The translations under genes were made by a program, and so were the position numbers. Shown in pieces: positions 24,764-32,994 of a stretch of 46,956 bases of DNA (within the stretch, counting starts at the first letter, position 1; each line of letters opens with the position of its first letter). Source of the stretch: Bdellovibrionales bacterium. GTDB taxonomy: Bacteria > Bdellovibrionota > Bdellovibrionia > Bdellovibrionales > Bdellovibrionaceae. The DNA lies in the NCBI GenBank assembly GCA_005793345.1, contig SXSU01000117.1, positions 1-46,956 on the forward strand, written 5' to 3'. The notes below the pieces were generated by a model. It was not told where the DNA came from, did no database searches, and was given only the letters and a program-made list of their open reading frames with translations.

Positions 24764-25399
24764 TTAATCCACAAGAACTACATCATACTTAACTTTTGCG
24801 AAAACCTCGCAAAAACTCCTCTGTCTCTTTATGATTTTTAAGTCGGATAAATTGACATCAATGGGACTCTCCATAAGATCCTGTGCAATATTAGATCTAC
24901 CATCAAAAACAGTTACAATATCTTCGATGTCAGAACTCGTCGAAAAGGAGCCTTTACCCCGTCCCTTGAACGCTTCGATTTTTGAGGCGATCAAAAAAGC
25001 AGGGCTAAATACTTTTATTTTAGTTTTTTCTAAATCTAACTCGATAGCATTTTCAATGCCAGACTTATACCACTTATTTGTAAATCCAAGAATTTTTAAA
25101 TCCGCGGGCATAACATCAAGAATCAGTTCCCTTTTTTTATAACGGCAAATGACTTTGCTTTCATAATCTTCGGTAAAACCTTTTTTACGCAATTTTTGAA
25201 TTAGATCCTCATATTCAAGTCGACTACTGACTTCGACCACACAATCAACATCCAATGTTTCACGGATTTGTACGACCTCTGGCTCTGTAATATAAAATGA
25301 TATTGTTGAGCCTCCCAAGAAAATTAATTTCTCGGTCAATTCCCCTAGAGCTTGAACCGTCAATATTAAAATTTCAAGATGGATATCTTTTTTTTTCAT
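24764..25399 (-). CDS. AbiEii-like nucleotidyltransferase
   Basis: A 211-residue protein of the nucleotidyltransferase (NTP_transf/AbiEii-like) superfamily. The motif GGSTISFYI (near residue 29) and the double acidic strand TLDVDCVVEV (near residue 48) are the expected NTase catalytic signatures, and LILDVMPADLKILGF supplies the third acidic position. LIASKIEAFKGRGKG and SSDIEDIVTVFDGR follow as in AbiEii and related type IV toxins. The gene overlaps the upstream HTH protein gene by 26 nt. Together they look like a toxin-antitoxin or abortive-infection pair; which RNA or nucleotide is modified cannot be read here. Confidence 0.78.
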   Translation of the reverse strand: MKKKDIHLEILILTVQALGELTEKLIFLGGSTISFYITEPEVVQIRETLDVDCVVEVSSRLEYEDLIQKLRKKGFTEDYESKVICRYKKRELILDVMPADLKILGFTNKWYKSGIENAIELDLEKTKIKVFSPAFLIASKIEAFKGRGKGSFSTSSDIEDIVTVFDGRSNIAQDLMESPIDVNLSDLKIIKRQRSFCEVFAKVKYDVVLVD

Positions 25400-25910
25400 T
25401 TAGTTCCCCAATAAATTTTATTAATTCTTTTTCAGCAATATTTCGCTCCCGAGCACGTCCAGCACGAATCATTTCCACAAAACTTGATAATTTATAGAGA
25501 TTTTTATCCTTTAAACAGGCTTCTGGCAGAGTTGGATAAATTGGTAGGAGAGAAATCCCTTTTACCTTTCCTTCTGCATATGGCCAGACTAGAACTTCAT
25601 CATTGTCGTACTTAATATATTTAAATTTAGGATGGGCAAATGAAGTTGGAATGCCAATAGCCGGGGAACTCATATTTACTGGGAAAATATATTTTACCGC
25701 ATGGACTAGAAACTCAATACAAGCCTCTTTAATAACTCGCCCCGAGGAATTTAATAGGTGAGAATTTTTCAGTCTCATTAAAGCATGACTAATTTCAGCC
25801 TGGCTGATCTGCAGTTGTTGAGCTAGCTCCTTCTGCACCATTTCTGGTTGCGATACGAGCTTCATCATAATTATAACGTCCTGGGGTTTAATGCCGGTAA
25901 GATTTCTCAT
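25374..25910 (-). CDS. HTH protein, probable antitoxin/regulator of the nucleotidyltransferase
   Basis: A 178-residue protein with an N-terminal winged HTH resembling MarR/HTH_24 types (EMVQKELAQQLQISQAEISHALMRLKNSHLL). The C-terminal domain (PTSFAHPKFKYIKYDNDEVLVWPYAEGKVKGISLLPIYP) is not assigned. The long overlap with the nucleotidyltransferase gene, and the 31-nt palindrome just upstream of its ATG, fit an autoregulating antitoxin as in AbiEi/AbiEii-type modules. The similarity to AbiEi itself is limited to layout. Confidence 0.75.
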   Translation of the reverse strand: MRNLTGIKPQDVIIMMKLVSQPEMVQKELAQQLQISQAEISHALMRLKNSHLLNSSGRVIKEACIEFLVHAVKYIFPVNMSSPAIGIPTSFAHPKFKYIKYDNDEVLVWPYAEGKVKGISLLPIYPTLPEACLKDKNLYKLSSFVEMIRAGRARERNIAEKELIKFIGELNEKKRYPS

Positions 25911-25930
25911 ATGCTAAGTCTAACATCTTT

Positions 25931-25961
25931 TATTACATATTGCAATTTGCAATATGTAATA
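25931..25961. promoter_or_regulatory. 31-nt perfect palindrome upstream of the HTH/nucleotidyltransferase pair
   Basis: Arms TATTACATATTGCAA and TTGCAATATGTAATA around a central T at 25946, perfect over all 15 pairs. It lies 21 bp upstream of the HTH gene start codon and is the likely autoregulatory operator. Confidence 0.7.
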
Positions 25962-26292
25962 TGTGATAATTAAATTGAGAAGGACTTTTTTTAAGACTTA
26001 AGATTTAACCCTCTTGCGTTTTCATGCTTGACTGCTGTCAGTCAGCAAACCCTCTAGACAACTTATGTAATACCAGATACTCTCGACACAATGTAATTTT
26101 AAAGGATGGGAATAAAGGTCCAGCTTTTTTGGGTTTTTTTGTTTTAAAACCTTCCGTATTAGTGATCATTAAATTTTAAAATGTTTAAGCTCACTAAAGG
26201 GATCATATTGGTCGCATCGCTGATTTTTGACTCCCTTCTTCAATGATAAGTTTATTGAACCTCGCTTCAATACACAGTAAGGTGCAATACTT
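25962..26292. other. Intergenic stretch with no recognised gene
   Basis: Between the palindrome and the peptidase fragment I see no coding frame, RNA gene or strong hairpin. There is a short GACTG/CAGTC inverted repeat near 26030 and two T runs near 26130-26145. Promoter elements for the peptidase fragment are presumably within the last 60 bp. Confidence 0.4.
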
Positions 26293-26667
26293 ATGAGACT
26301 TTGTAGATATTTAAAACTCACTATCGCAACCACAATATTAATTTTTCTTTTTTCTTCGCACAGCTTTGGAATATCGGATCTCTATGTTAAAGGGAAAAAC
26401 TTTAAGGTTTTAGCAACTCAGCAAATTCATTTTGTACCACTAAAGAAAATAACCCCTAAGTTATATAACAATGCTATTTTTCCTCGAATAGTTGATCTGC
26501 GTGGATACCAATCGAAAGTTAAATCTCAAGGAATGCGCGGAGCTTGTTCATATTTTGTCATCACTGGTTTAGTTGAAAGTCTTATAAAAAAAACAACAAA
26601 TCGAGAAATTGATCTTTCTGAAGAATACTTAGCTTGGGCAGCGAAAACGAACATAGATCCCATTTGA
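26293..26667 (+). pseudogene. N-terminal fragment of a papain-like (C1) peptidase
   Basis: The 124 residues begin with a good signal peptide (LKLTIATTILIFLFSSHSFG), then VDLRGYQSKVKSQGMRGACSYFVITGLVES, then IDLSEEYLAWAA. The Q-G-x-R-G-x-C segment followed by a helix and a LSEEYL block is the pattern around the catalytic Cys of C1A-like peptidases. The catalytic His and Asn regions are absent, because the frame stops at TGA (26665-26667) where sequence of a different gene begins. AAGGTG precedes the ATG. This is best read as the 5' remnant left by a deletion. Confidence 0.65.
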
Positions 26668-27042
26668 AGCTTCGTATACAAAGATTCAATATGCGTTGCT
26701 TTTATGGATTTGAATCCAATAAACCCAGGTCATTTATTAGTAGTACCTATAAAACCTATAGAGAGACTTACATCACTTGATTCTAAAATTGCTTCACATC
26801 TTTTTGAGATTGCCCAGAAAATTTTGAAAGCAATTGAAATATCTGAATTAAAAATAGAAGGTGCAAATATTTTTATTTCAGATGGAGAAGTATCTGGACA
26901 AGAAGTTCCTCATATACATCTGCATATAATCCCAAGATTCAAGGGAGATAAAATTAAAATATCATTTGGTAAGCCCTTTAAACGTGAAAGCCGCCAAGAG
27001 CTTAACCGTATTGCTGCAATTATATCTGATGCTATTTCTTAA
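26668..27042 (+). pseudogene. 5'-truncated HIT family protein
   Basis: In the same frame as the preceding fragment, directly after its TGA, the sequence reads SFVYKDSICVAFMDLNPINPGH and continues as a histidine-triad protein to the stop at 27042. The catalytic triad motif is HIHLHIIPRF. HIT proteins normally have about 15-20 more residues before this point, often with a CxxC motif. Those are missing, and the first ATG (26704) falls inside the fold and has no ribosome binding site. It may be a dead remnant, or a short active form if translated from 26704. HIT proteins are nucleotide hydrolases or transferases. Confidence 0.65.
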
Positions 27043-27063
27043 AAAATTTATTTGAGCAAATAC

Positions 27064-27948
27064 TTACTCAATACTTTCAAGAAAATCTTTCTCTTTACCA
27101 CTCGAAGATGAATAAATAGAATTTATTCGTTCAGACTTTTTATTTTGGTCTACTATTCCATAAATTTTTGCAGGCTTACTGGTTGCTAAAATTGGTGAAT
27201 CACTTCGGATATAAAGTTTGAGATCCTTTTCGGCATTGATAACCATTTCGCTCCCCTTTACATATCCAATTTCTTTAGCACCTCTGAATTTAACATAGCT
27301 TACAGAGAACTGGCCCAAATGAGTCTTCATAGAAATGTAACGACCTTCCAAACTACGTCCTAACTGTGCCCATAAACGACCTATACTATCAAACACAACT
27401 GGATTATTTATTGTCATGGGTAAAGTCTCGACTTCAATATAATCTATTTTATTTCCAAGCTCTGGCGAGAATCTAACGATTACTTTTTGTTTTGAATCTG
27501 AATAAGCAACCCAATTAATTGGTGCAAAATCTTTAACCTCGATATTTTCATCTCGTATTATCTTACCAGTTGCAACCTCTCGGCTTTTTTCTTTTCGTTT
27601 CATTGATTCAAACTGTTGAATATGTGCAATCAACTTGCCATCAGAATTAATTGTCCAAGTGTGTTTAATTGCAATTTCATATATACCTGGGGCTTTATAA
27701 GACCAATTACTCACTAAATCACCAGTAGAGCCAAACTTCCACATCCTTGTTTCATTACCTTGGTACATTAGCTGCCCTTTAGCATCTGTTACAAAAACTT
27801 TTCCGATTAATTCAAATCGACTACGAAGATCATTTGCAGATAAGACCTCCTCTTTAGAATCAGAATTGCTAAAGTCATTATTCATTGATTGTGCATTTAC
27901 ATTTAATGCAATTACCAACATCATCAACGCAGTTATTATTTTATTCAT
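27064..27948 (-). CDS. Secreted protein of the sigma-factor operon
   Basis: A 294-residue protein with signal peptide MNKIITALMMLVIALNVNAQ, starting at the ATG at 27948 behind AAAGGAG. The mature protein is beta-rich, and the segments ELIGKVFVTDAKGQLMYQGNETRMWKFG and LYIRSDSPILATSKPAKIYGIVDQ suggest a stress-sensing or envelope-associated domain, but no family was recognised. It is last in a three-gene leftward unit after an ECF sigma factor and a small single-pass membrane protein, so it is plausibly a target or sensor of that system. Confidence 0.75.
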   Translation of the reverse strand: MNKIITALMMLVIALNVNAQSMNNDFSNSDSKEEVLSANDLRSRFELIGKVFVTDAKGQLMYQGNETRMWKFGSTGDLVSNWSYKAPGIYEIAIKHTWTINSDGKLIAHIQQFESMKRKEKSREVATGKIIRDENIEVKDFAPINWVAYSDSKQKVIVRFSPELGNKIDYIEVETLPMTINNPVVFDSIGRLWAQLGRSLEGRYISMKTHLGQFSVSYVKFRGAKEIGYVKGSEMVINAEKDLKLYIRSDSPILATSKPAKIYGIVDQNKKSERINSIYSSSSGKEKDFLESIE

Positions 27949-27976
27949 TTTAAATTCTCCTTTCAAGGGTACGTTT

Positions 27977-28261
27977 TCAATCTGTCTTGGTAAGAACGTA
28001 CTCAATGGTTGCATTGTCCATGTCAAATTGTGCTAAATTTTGAAATGAATCTTCATGTTTAGTATTTTTAAATACTGCTGCTCCAATACAAAAACCAACA
28101 ACAGAAGCTGCCAATAATTGCAGCCACAAAATTTTATTTGATTTTCTACTTGTTGAACGAAGCTCATTACGAACAGCATTTTTCCACTTCTGTGTTTGTA
28201 GATCAGTTGGAGTTTGGCTTCTGATCTCAGACAGTAATAAATCTAAATCTTTATCTTTCAT
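27977..28261 (-). CDS. Small single-pass membrane protein, putative anti-sigma factor
   Basis: 94 residues: a charged N-terminal helix (DLDLLLSEIRSQTPTDLQTQKWKNAVRNEL), one membrane helix (ILWLQLLAASVVGFCIGAAVF, about residues 44-64) and a short outside tail. The start codon overlaps the sigma factor stop as ATGA, the usual arrangement of ECF sigma and anti-sigma genes. The N-terminal part lacks a ZAS zinc motif, so the anti-sigma role rests on position and topology. Confidence 0.72.
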   Translation of the reverse strand: MKDKDLDLLLSEIRSQTPTDLQTQKWKNAVRNELRSTSRKSNKILWLQLLAASVVGFCIGAAVFKNTKHEDSFQNLAQFDMDNATIEYVLTKTD

Positions 28262-28755
28262 AGAAGTTTCTCCTTTTGAATCAAAATAATTAGTTTCTGT
28301 TTTGCTCTAAATAAATGACTTTTTATAGTACCCTCTGGGATAGAGAGAATTTTTGCTATCTCAACCAAAGTTAGTTCATCATTAACAACCAGAGCCAGTA
28401 CTTGCTGTTCAATATTTGTTAGTTTTTTTATGTGCTGGTAAACTCGACGAATCATATCTTGTGAAATTACTAATTGTTCTAGATCATACTCACAAACAAG
28501 AGAGTCAGACCAATCTTCAATTGAATCATGGGTGTCTAACTGTTTAGCCTCTAGTGCTACATAGTGAGCTATCCCAAAACTTAACATTTTCAAGGTTCCT
28601 TTGTCAGGATTAAATTGCTTATCTTCAACTTTGCGAACCAAGCGAATAAGAGTTTCTTGAGTCAAATCATCGGATTGCTCACTAGAAAATCGAACACAGA
28701 AGTATTTAAATAGACGTGGACCAATGTCCTCAATAACCTTATCCCAATCCACCAC
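28258..28755 (-). CDS. ECF-type RNA polymerase sigma factor
   Basis: A 165-residue group IV sigma factor. Region 2 is LFKYFCVRFSSEQSDDLTQETLIRLVRKV (near residues 14-42). Region 4 is LTNIEQQVLALVVNDELTLVEIAKILSIPEGTIKSHLFRAKQKL (near residues 112-155), with a clear HTH. The start is the first of two GTG codons, 5 nt after GGAGG. It heads a three-gene operon with a putative anti-sigma and a secreted protein. The regulon is not visible in this window. Confidence 0.92.
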   Translation of the reverse strand: MVDWDKVIEDIGPRLFKYFCVRFSSEQSDDLTQETLIRLVRKVEDKQFNPDKGTLKMLSFGIAHYVALEAKQLDTHDSIEDWSDSLVCEYDLEQLVISQDMIRRVYQHIKKLTNIEQQVLALVVNDELTLVEIAKILSIPEGTIKSHLFRAKQKLIILIQKEKLL

Positions 28756-28914
28756 TTACACCTCCATAATAGGACTTGACCCAAAAGTACTATTAAGTTG
28801 CAAAAATTCTGATTTTTATAAAAAATTTCTAACCCCTTCGTGTCTAGTTATCTAAAAACCTTTTCCATTTTTTAAAAAATACTAATTATGATGGAATTAT
28901 ATTGTTCGGAGTAT

Positions 28915-29167
28915 CTACTTTCAAGGGCGGGGATTTTCTTTGTTGATTAAATGGGGGCTCAAAATAGCGGATGCGATTTAAAGAACAAATATTTAAGACC
29001 ACACTGAACTGCAAAACAAATTTAACTTACAGTTGGTCTATTAACGTTATAACAAGTTATCGTGGATCAACTTTTGGTCTTAATTATTTGATCTTTAAAA
29101 TTTTGCTGAGGGCAGGATGCCCGTCCCCCAGGTAATCAATAAAGAAAATCCCCGCCCTTGAAAGTAG
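28915..29167. mobile_element. 253-bp foldback (MITE-like) element
   Basis: The terminal inverted repeats are 28915-28949 and 29133-29167, identical at 34 of 35 positions (CTACTTTCAAGGGCGGGGAT at the left end). TGGGGG follows inside both. A second pair of internal arms, 28977-29001 and 29075-29099, matches at 23 of 25 positions (TTTAAAGA...TTAAGACCA). A 73-nt loop joins them. There is no coding frame. The right end stops 5 bp before the smc stop codon. I see no convincing target-site duplication. It is probably a non-autonomous element; a strong bidirectional terminator is the alternative. The rest of 28756-29172 holds nothing recognised. Confidence 0.75.
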
Positions 29168-29172
29168 ACAGG

Positions 29173-32100
29173 TTAAATTTCTAAGGCTTGGTTTTTAGCA
29201 TCTTGTAAACTTACAGACACCATTGTTGAAACACCTTTTTCTTGCATAGTTACACCATACAATTTTTTAACGACTTCCATCGTATGTTTATTATGGGTCA
29301 CAACAATAATTTGCGAACGTTTTGCCATCTCTCTGACTAAATCATTATAGCGGTATACGTTTGCATCATCAAGTGGAGCATCAACCTCATCGAGTAGACA
29401 ATACGGAGATGGTTTAACTAAGAAGATCGCAAAAATAAGGGCCACTGCTGTTAAAGCTTTTTCACCTCCAGACATCAAAGTTACACTTTGCATTTTTTTA
29501 CCAGGAGGTTTTGCAATAATCTCAATACCCATTTCTTGAGTCTCTGGATCTTCATGAAGTTCAAGACGAGCTTCTCCCCCACCAAATAAAACTGGAAATA
29601 CTTTTGTGAATCTTTCGTTAACTAGATCAAATGTTTCTTTAAAACGTTTTGAACAAATTTTATTAATACGATCAATCACACGTCGCAATTGATCTTTAGC
29701 TTCGATTAAATCCTGTTGCTGTTGAGATAAAAATTCATACCGTTTTGAGGTTTCTTCATACTCTTCAATGGCAGATAAATTTACTTCGCCAATTTTATTT
29801 AATTTGTCTTTTAATTCTTTTAACTCTTTTTCGGCCTCTTTAGGATCACCCTCTCGACCTTCAAATCGCGATACAACATCGGGCAACTCAAGCATATATC
29901 TCTCACGCATTTGATCGACAATGTATTGTTCTTTCATCCGCGCTTGATCTAACTGAAGCTTTGCTTCATTCATTCGTGATTGAACTTCATTTCGTAAACG
30001 TTGCCAGTTCTGAATTTTATCAGCAAGTTCGCGAGATTCAGCATCTTCAATTTCATAATTATCTCGCAAGTGAGATAACCGAGCTTTTCCCTCTTCAACA
30101 GTAACTATTAGACGATCAAGATTAATTTTTTCTTCTTCTAATTTAAACTGGTAGGTCGATAAAAATGTAGTGTTCTTGGATGATTCTTCACTCATCTTTG
30201 AAAGTTGAAATTGCAAATCACCTAATGTTTTTTCTACCATATTTAATTGTCGAACAACACCTTCAAATTCTTGTGATCTTGAAGCTAGTTGTACCTTTAA
30301 TTCTAAAACACTATTTTGCAAACCTTCAAAACCAAGTCTTTGTGTCGTTAATTCATCATCGAGACCTTGAATATTGTCTTCAAGTTCGGCTTTTGTTAAT
30401 CTCTGGGTTTCAACATTTTCAAAAAGTTCAGATTTTTTTTCTTCGAGTGATTCTAATTGTTGTTCTAATTTTTGAACCTCACGCTCTTGTCTTTCAACGG
30501 CATATTTTGCATTGTTGATTTCTGTTTCTGCGCGTTCAGTATCTTTTTTAAATTCTGCAACTTTAATATCTTGCTCTTGCTTTTGCTTTTGCAACTTTTC
30601 AAGTTGAGCTTGGACCTCAATATACTCAGCTTCAATTTTTTGATAGGCTAATTGTGCTAAAGAAAACTTTCCAGCCCACTCATCTTTACGCTGTGATAAT
30701 TCTTTAATTTCTCGGCGGCGCTTTAGTACTCCACTATCGGCAGATTCACTTGAACCACCAATTAAAATTCCTTCGTTAGTCAGAACATCACCATCTAGAG
30801 TCACATAAGACCAACCATCATATTGACCTTGTAAGTCTATTGCGGCCTGGATGTCTTCTACGACTACAACATCACCAAGTAGTTTTGTTATAGTTGGTTT
30901 AAACTCATCGGAACATTGAATGACATCTCTAAGTAGACTTACAACTCTTTGAGAATTGGCAGCAAGATTTGGAAACTCATTTGCAAATTGAGCTGATGAA
31001 TTTTTATCAAAAGCTTCTTTTGATAAAAATGAGGATCGCCCAGCTTTGGTCGTCTTTAAATGTTCAATAGCTTCGATGGAAGTTTGATTTTTTTGAGTTA
31101 CAAGAGTTTGTAACTTGTTACCCAAGATGGCTTCCATTGCTAATTCATATTGCGAAGGAACTTCTACTAATTCTGAAACAGGTTGAAACGAAACAACAGC
31201 ATCAACTGAAGTGCTTCCATCGGCATGCATTTGCAGCTGTTGTTCTTTTTTTGCTTTTTGCCAAAGCATAACTGATTTAACACCATCATCAAAACCTTCA
31301 TAGCTGCCTTGTAAACTCTCTAAGCCATATAATCTTGAAGTCACTTCATTTAAATTATCTTTAAAAGTTTCAAGTTCAACTTTTTTAGTTTCACTTTGTT
31401 GCTTTAAATTTTGTTTTTTCTCATTTAACTTTTGCAAATCTGAATGTAAAATTTCTGCTTTATTTTTTTCGATCTCAAAATCTCCAAAAACTTCAGTTTT
31501 ACGCTCTTCAAATTCTTGTAGTTTAATTCGAAGCTCTTCTAAGAGAGACGCATTATGATCCCGACGCCCCTCAACATCTTCAATTTGATGATCTAAAGAT
31601 GATAGTTTAGCTTCGACGGCACTGAGGGATTGTCCCACAGCAAACATCTCTCGTCTTTTTGTGGTTAATTCATCATCTATCTCTGATAAACGAGAATTCA
31701 CTTCTTCAAAAACAGAACTTTTTTCTTGATACTCAGTTTGCATTAAAGAAACTTCAGATTGTAATTTTTCTTTTTGATTGGCGTAATTATTTTGTTCTTT
31801 AATTAAAAGTTCTTCACGGGCTTTTTGCTCTTGAAGTAGAGTTCCTGTCATTTGCTCGCTGCGCTTTGCTTGCTCAATTTCAAATTTTAATTCTTGATTG
31901 GACATTTCTTTTTGGCGAACTTGATTTTGCAACTCTTGATAAATCAACTCTGTTTGTTCAATTTCTTTTTCTTTTTCTAATAATTGCAATTGCATGAGTT
32001 CAAGATCTGATTGCCATTTTTGTAAATCAACAGTACCTGTGACATCGTTGCCTTGGGCTTCATTATACTCTTTTTCGGCAGATTGGATTTTTTCATTGAG

Positions 32101-32817
32101 TTCTTTGAATTGAATTGAATTAATCCATAAATCTAAATCTTCAATTTGATTTTTAATATTTCGGTATCGTTCTGCTCTTTGAGCTTGTCGTTGTAAAGAA
32201 TCAATCTGGCGTTTTAACTCACCAGTGATATCTTGAAGACGCACAAGATTTTGATCTGTACTTTGAAGTTTTCGTTGTGATTCTTTTTTTCGTACTTTAA
32301 ATTTTGTGATCCCAGCCGCTTCTTCGATGAGTGACTTACGATCTTCAGGTTTTGCTGTGATAATCTTACCGATGGCACCTTGTTCAATAATGGAAAATCC
32401 TTTTGAACCCGCACCCGTATCCATAAATACTTCTTGAATATCCTTTAATCGTGCAGCCTCTTTATTAATTAGATATTCAGACTCCCCATTTCGATGCAAT
32501 CGACGAGTAATCATTATTTCGGAGAACTGAGCAAACTTAACTGGAAAGGGGCCTCCATCATTTTCTAAAGTTAATGAAACTTCCGCCATTCCTACTGGAG
32601 CATAATTATCTGCACCGGCAAAAATCACATCTTCCATAGAAGAACCGCGAAGATGTTTAGCTGACATCTCACCCATTACCCAAACAAGAGCATCAACAAT
32701 ATTGGATTTTCCGCACCCATTAGGTCCAACAATCCCGGTGATTCCTGCATCAAAGTGAATAACTGTTCTATCTTTAAAAGACTTAAAACCAACTAACTCA
32801 AGTTTTTTTATTCTCAA
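29173..32817 (-). CDS. smc: Chromosome segregation ATPase SMC
   Basis: About 1214 residues, the usual length for bacterial SMC, the core of the condensin complex. The ATP-binding head starts with LVGFKSFKDRTVIHF and Walker A GPNGCGKSN. Coiled coil runs to about residue 500. A hinge follows (LQGSYEGFDDGVKSV to DVLTNEGILIGGS), then returning coiled coil, signature LMSGGEKALTAVAL and Walker B YCLLDEVDAPLDDAN. I place the start at the TTG at 32817, which has GAGG 6 nt upstream and gives the standard N-terminus (M)RIKKLELVGFKSF. An upstream ATG (32856) adds 13 residues, has no ribosome binding site, and lies at the edge of the modular repeat. Confidence 0.95.
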   Translation of the reverse strand: MRIKKLELVGFKSFKDRTVIHFDAGITGIVGPNGCGKSNIVDALVWVMGEMSAKHLRGSSMEDVIFAGADNYAPVGMAEVSLTLENDGGPFPVKFAQFSEIMITRRLHRNGESEYLINKEAARLKDIQEVFMDTGAGSKGFSIIEQGAIGKIITAKPEDRKSLIEEAAGITKFKVRKKESQRKLQSTDQNLVRLQDITGELKRQIDSLQRQAQRAERYRNIKNQIEDLDLWINSIQFKELNEKIQSAEKEYNEAQGNDVTGTVDLQKWQSDLELMQLQLLEKEKEIEQTELIYQELQNQVRQKEMSNQELKFEIEQAKRSEQMTGTLLQEQKAREELLIKEQNNYANQKEKLQSEVSLMQTEYQEKSSVFEEVNSRLSEIDDELTTKRREMFAVGQSLSAVEAKLSSLDHQIEDVEGRRDHNASLLEELRIKLQEFEERKTEVFGDFEIEKNKAEILHSDLQKLNEKKQNLKQQSETKKVELETFKDNLNEVTSRLYGLESLQGSYEGFDDGVKSVMLWQKAKKEQQLQMHADGSTSVDAVVSFQPVSELVEVPSQYELAMEAILGNKLQTLVTQKNQTSIEAIEHLKTTKAGRSSFLSKEAFDKNSSAQFANEFPNLAANSQRVVSLLRDVIQCSDEFKPTITKLLGDVVVVEDIQAAIDLQGQYDGWSYVTLDGDVLTNEGILIGGSSESADSGVLKRRREIKELSQRKDEWAGKFSLAQLAYQKIEAEYIEVQAQLEKLQKQKQEQDIKVAEFKKDTERAETEINNAKYAVERQEREVQKLEQQLESLEEKKSELFENVETQRLTKAELEDNIQGLDDELTTQRLGFEGLQNSVLELKVQLASRSQEFEGVVRQLNMVEKTLGDLQFQLSKMSEESSKNTTFLSTYQFKLEEEKINLDRLIVTVEEGKARLSHLRDNYEIEDAESRELADKIQNWQRLRNEVQSRMNEAKLQLDQARMKEQYIVDQMRERYMLELPDVVSRFEGREGDPKEAEKELKELKDKLNKIGEVNLSAIEEYEETSKRYEFLSQQQQDLIEAKDQLRRVIDRINKICSKRFKETFDLVNERFTKVFPVLFGGGEARLELHEDPETQEMGIEIIAKPPGKKMQSVTLMSGGEKALTAVALIFAIFLVKPSPYCLLDEVDAPLDDANVYRYNDLVREMAKRSQIIVVTHNKHTMEVVKKLYGVTMQEKGVSTMVSVSLQDAKNQALEI

Positions 32818-32855
32818 AGCAAACCTCAATAAATTATTAATAATTTTACTAGCCA

Positions 32856-32994
32856 TTATGAAAACTCAAAATTTAGTTTGGGTTTTCGTAACACGGGTGA
32901 TTGAAAATCACCCCAAATAAACAAGAAAAAAACTGCTAATGATTATGTTTGATATAATCGCGAAGCGATCAGACTTAATCATTAGCAGTTTTTT
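32856..32994 (+). repeat. Complete modular repeat C-B-A overlapping the ppdK 3' end
   Basis: C (32856-32893, arms TTATGAAAAC / GTTTTCGTAA), B (32895-32913, GGGTGATTGAAAATCACCC) and A (32927-32994, arms AAAAAACTGCTAATGATTA and TAATCATTAGCAGTTTTTT, tip ATCGC-GAA-GCGAT). Read on the minus strand, A is entered through the last codons of ppdK and followed by TTTTTTTCTTG, a good intrinsic terminator. The smc start is 39 bp beyond C. Confidence 0.9.

Noticed and set aside
28905..29176. Target-site duplication around the foldback element
   Set aside because: Flanking bases GTAT and ACAG do not match; no duplication of two or more bases could be supported.
32818..32856. ATG start for smc at 32856
   Set aside because: No ribosome binding site and an atypical N-terminal extension; the TTG at 32817 has GAGG at the right distance and gives the standard SMC beginning.
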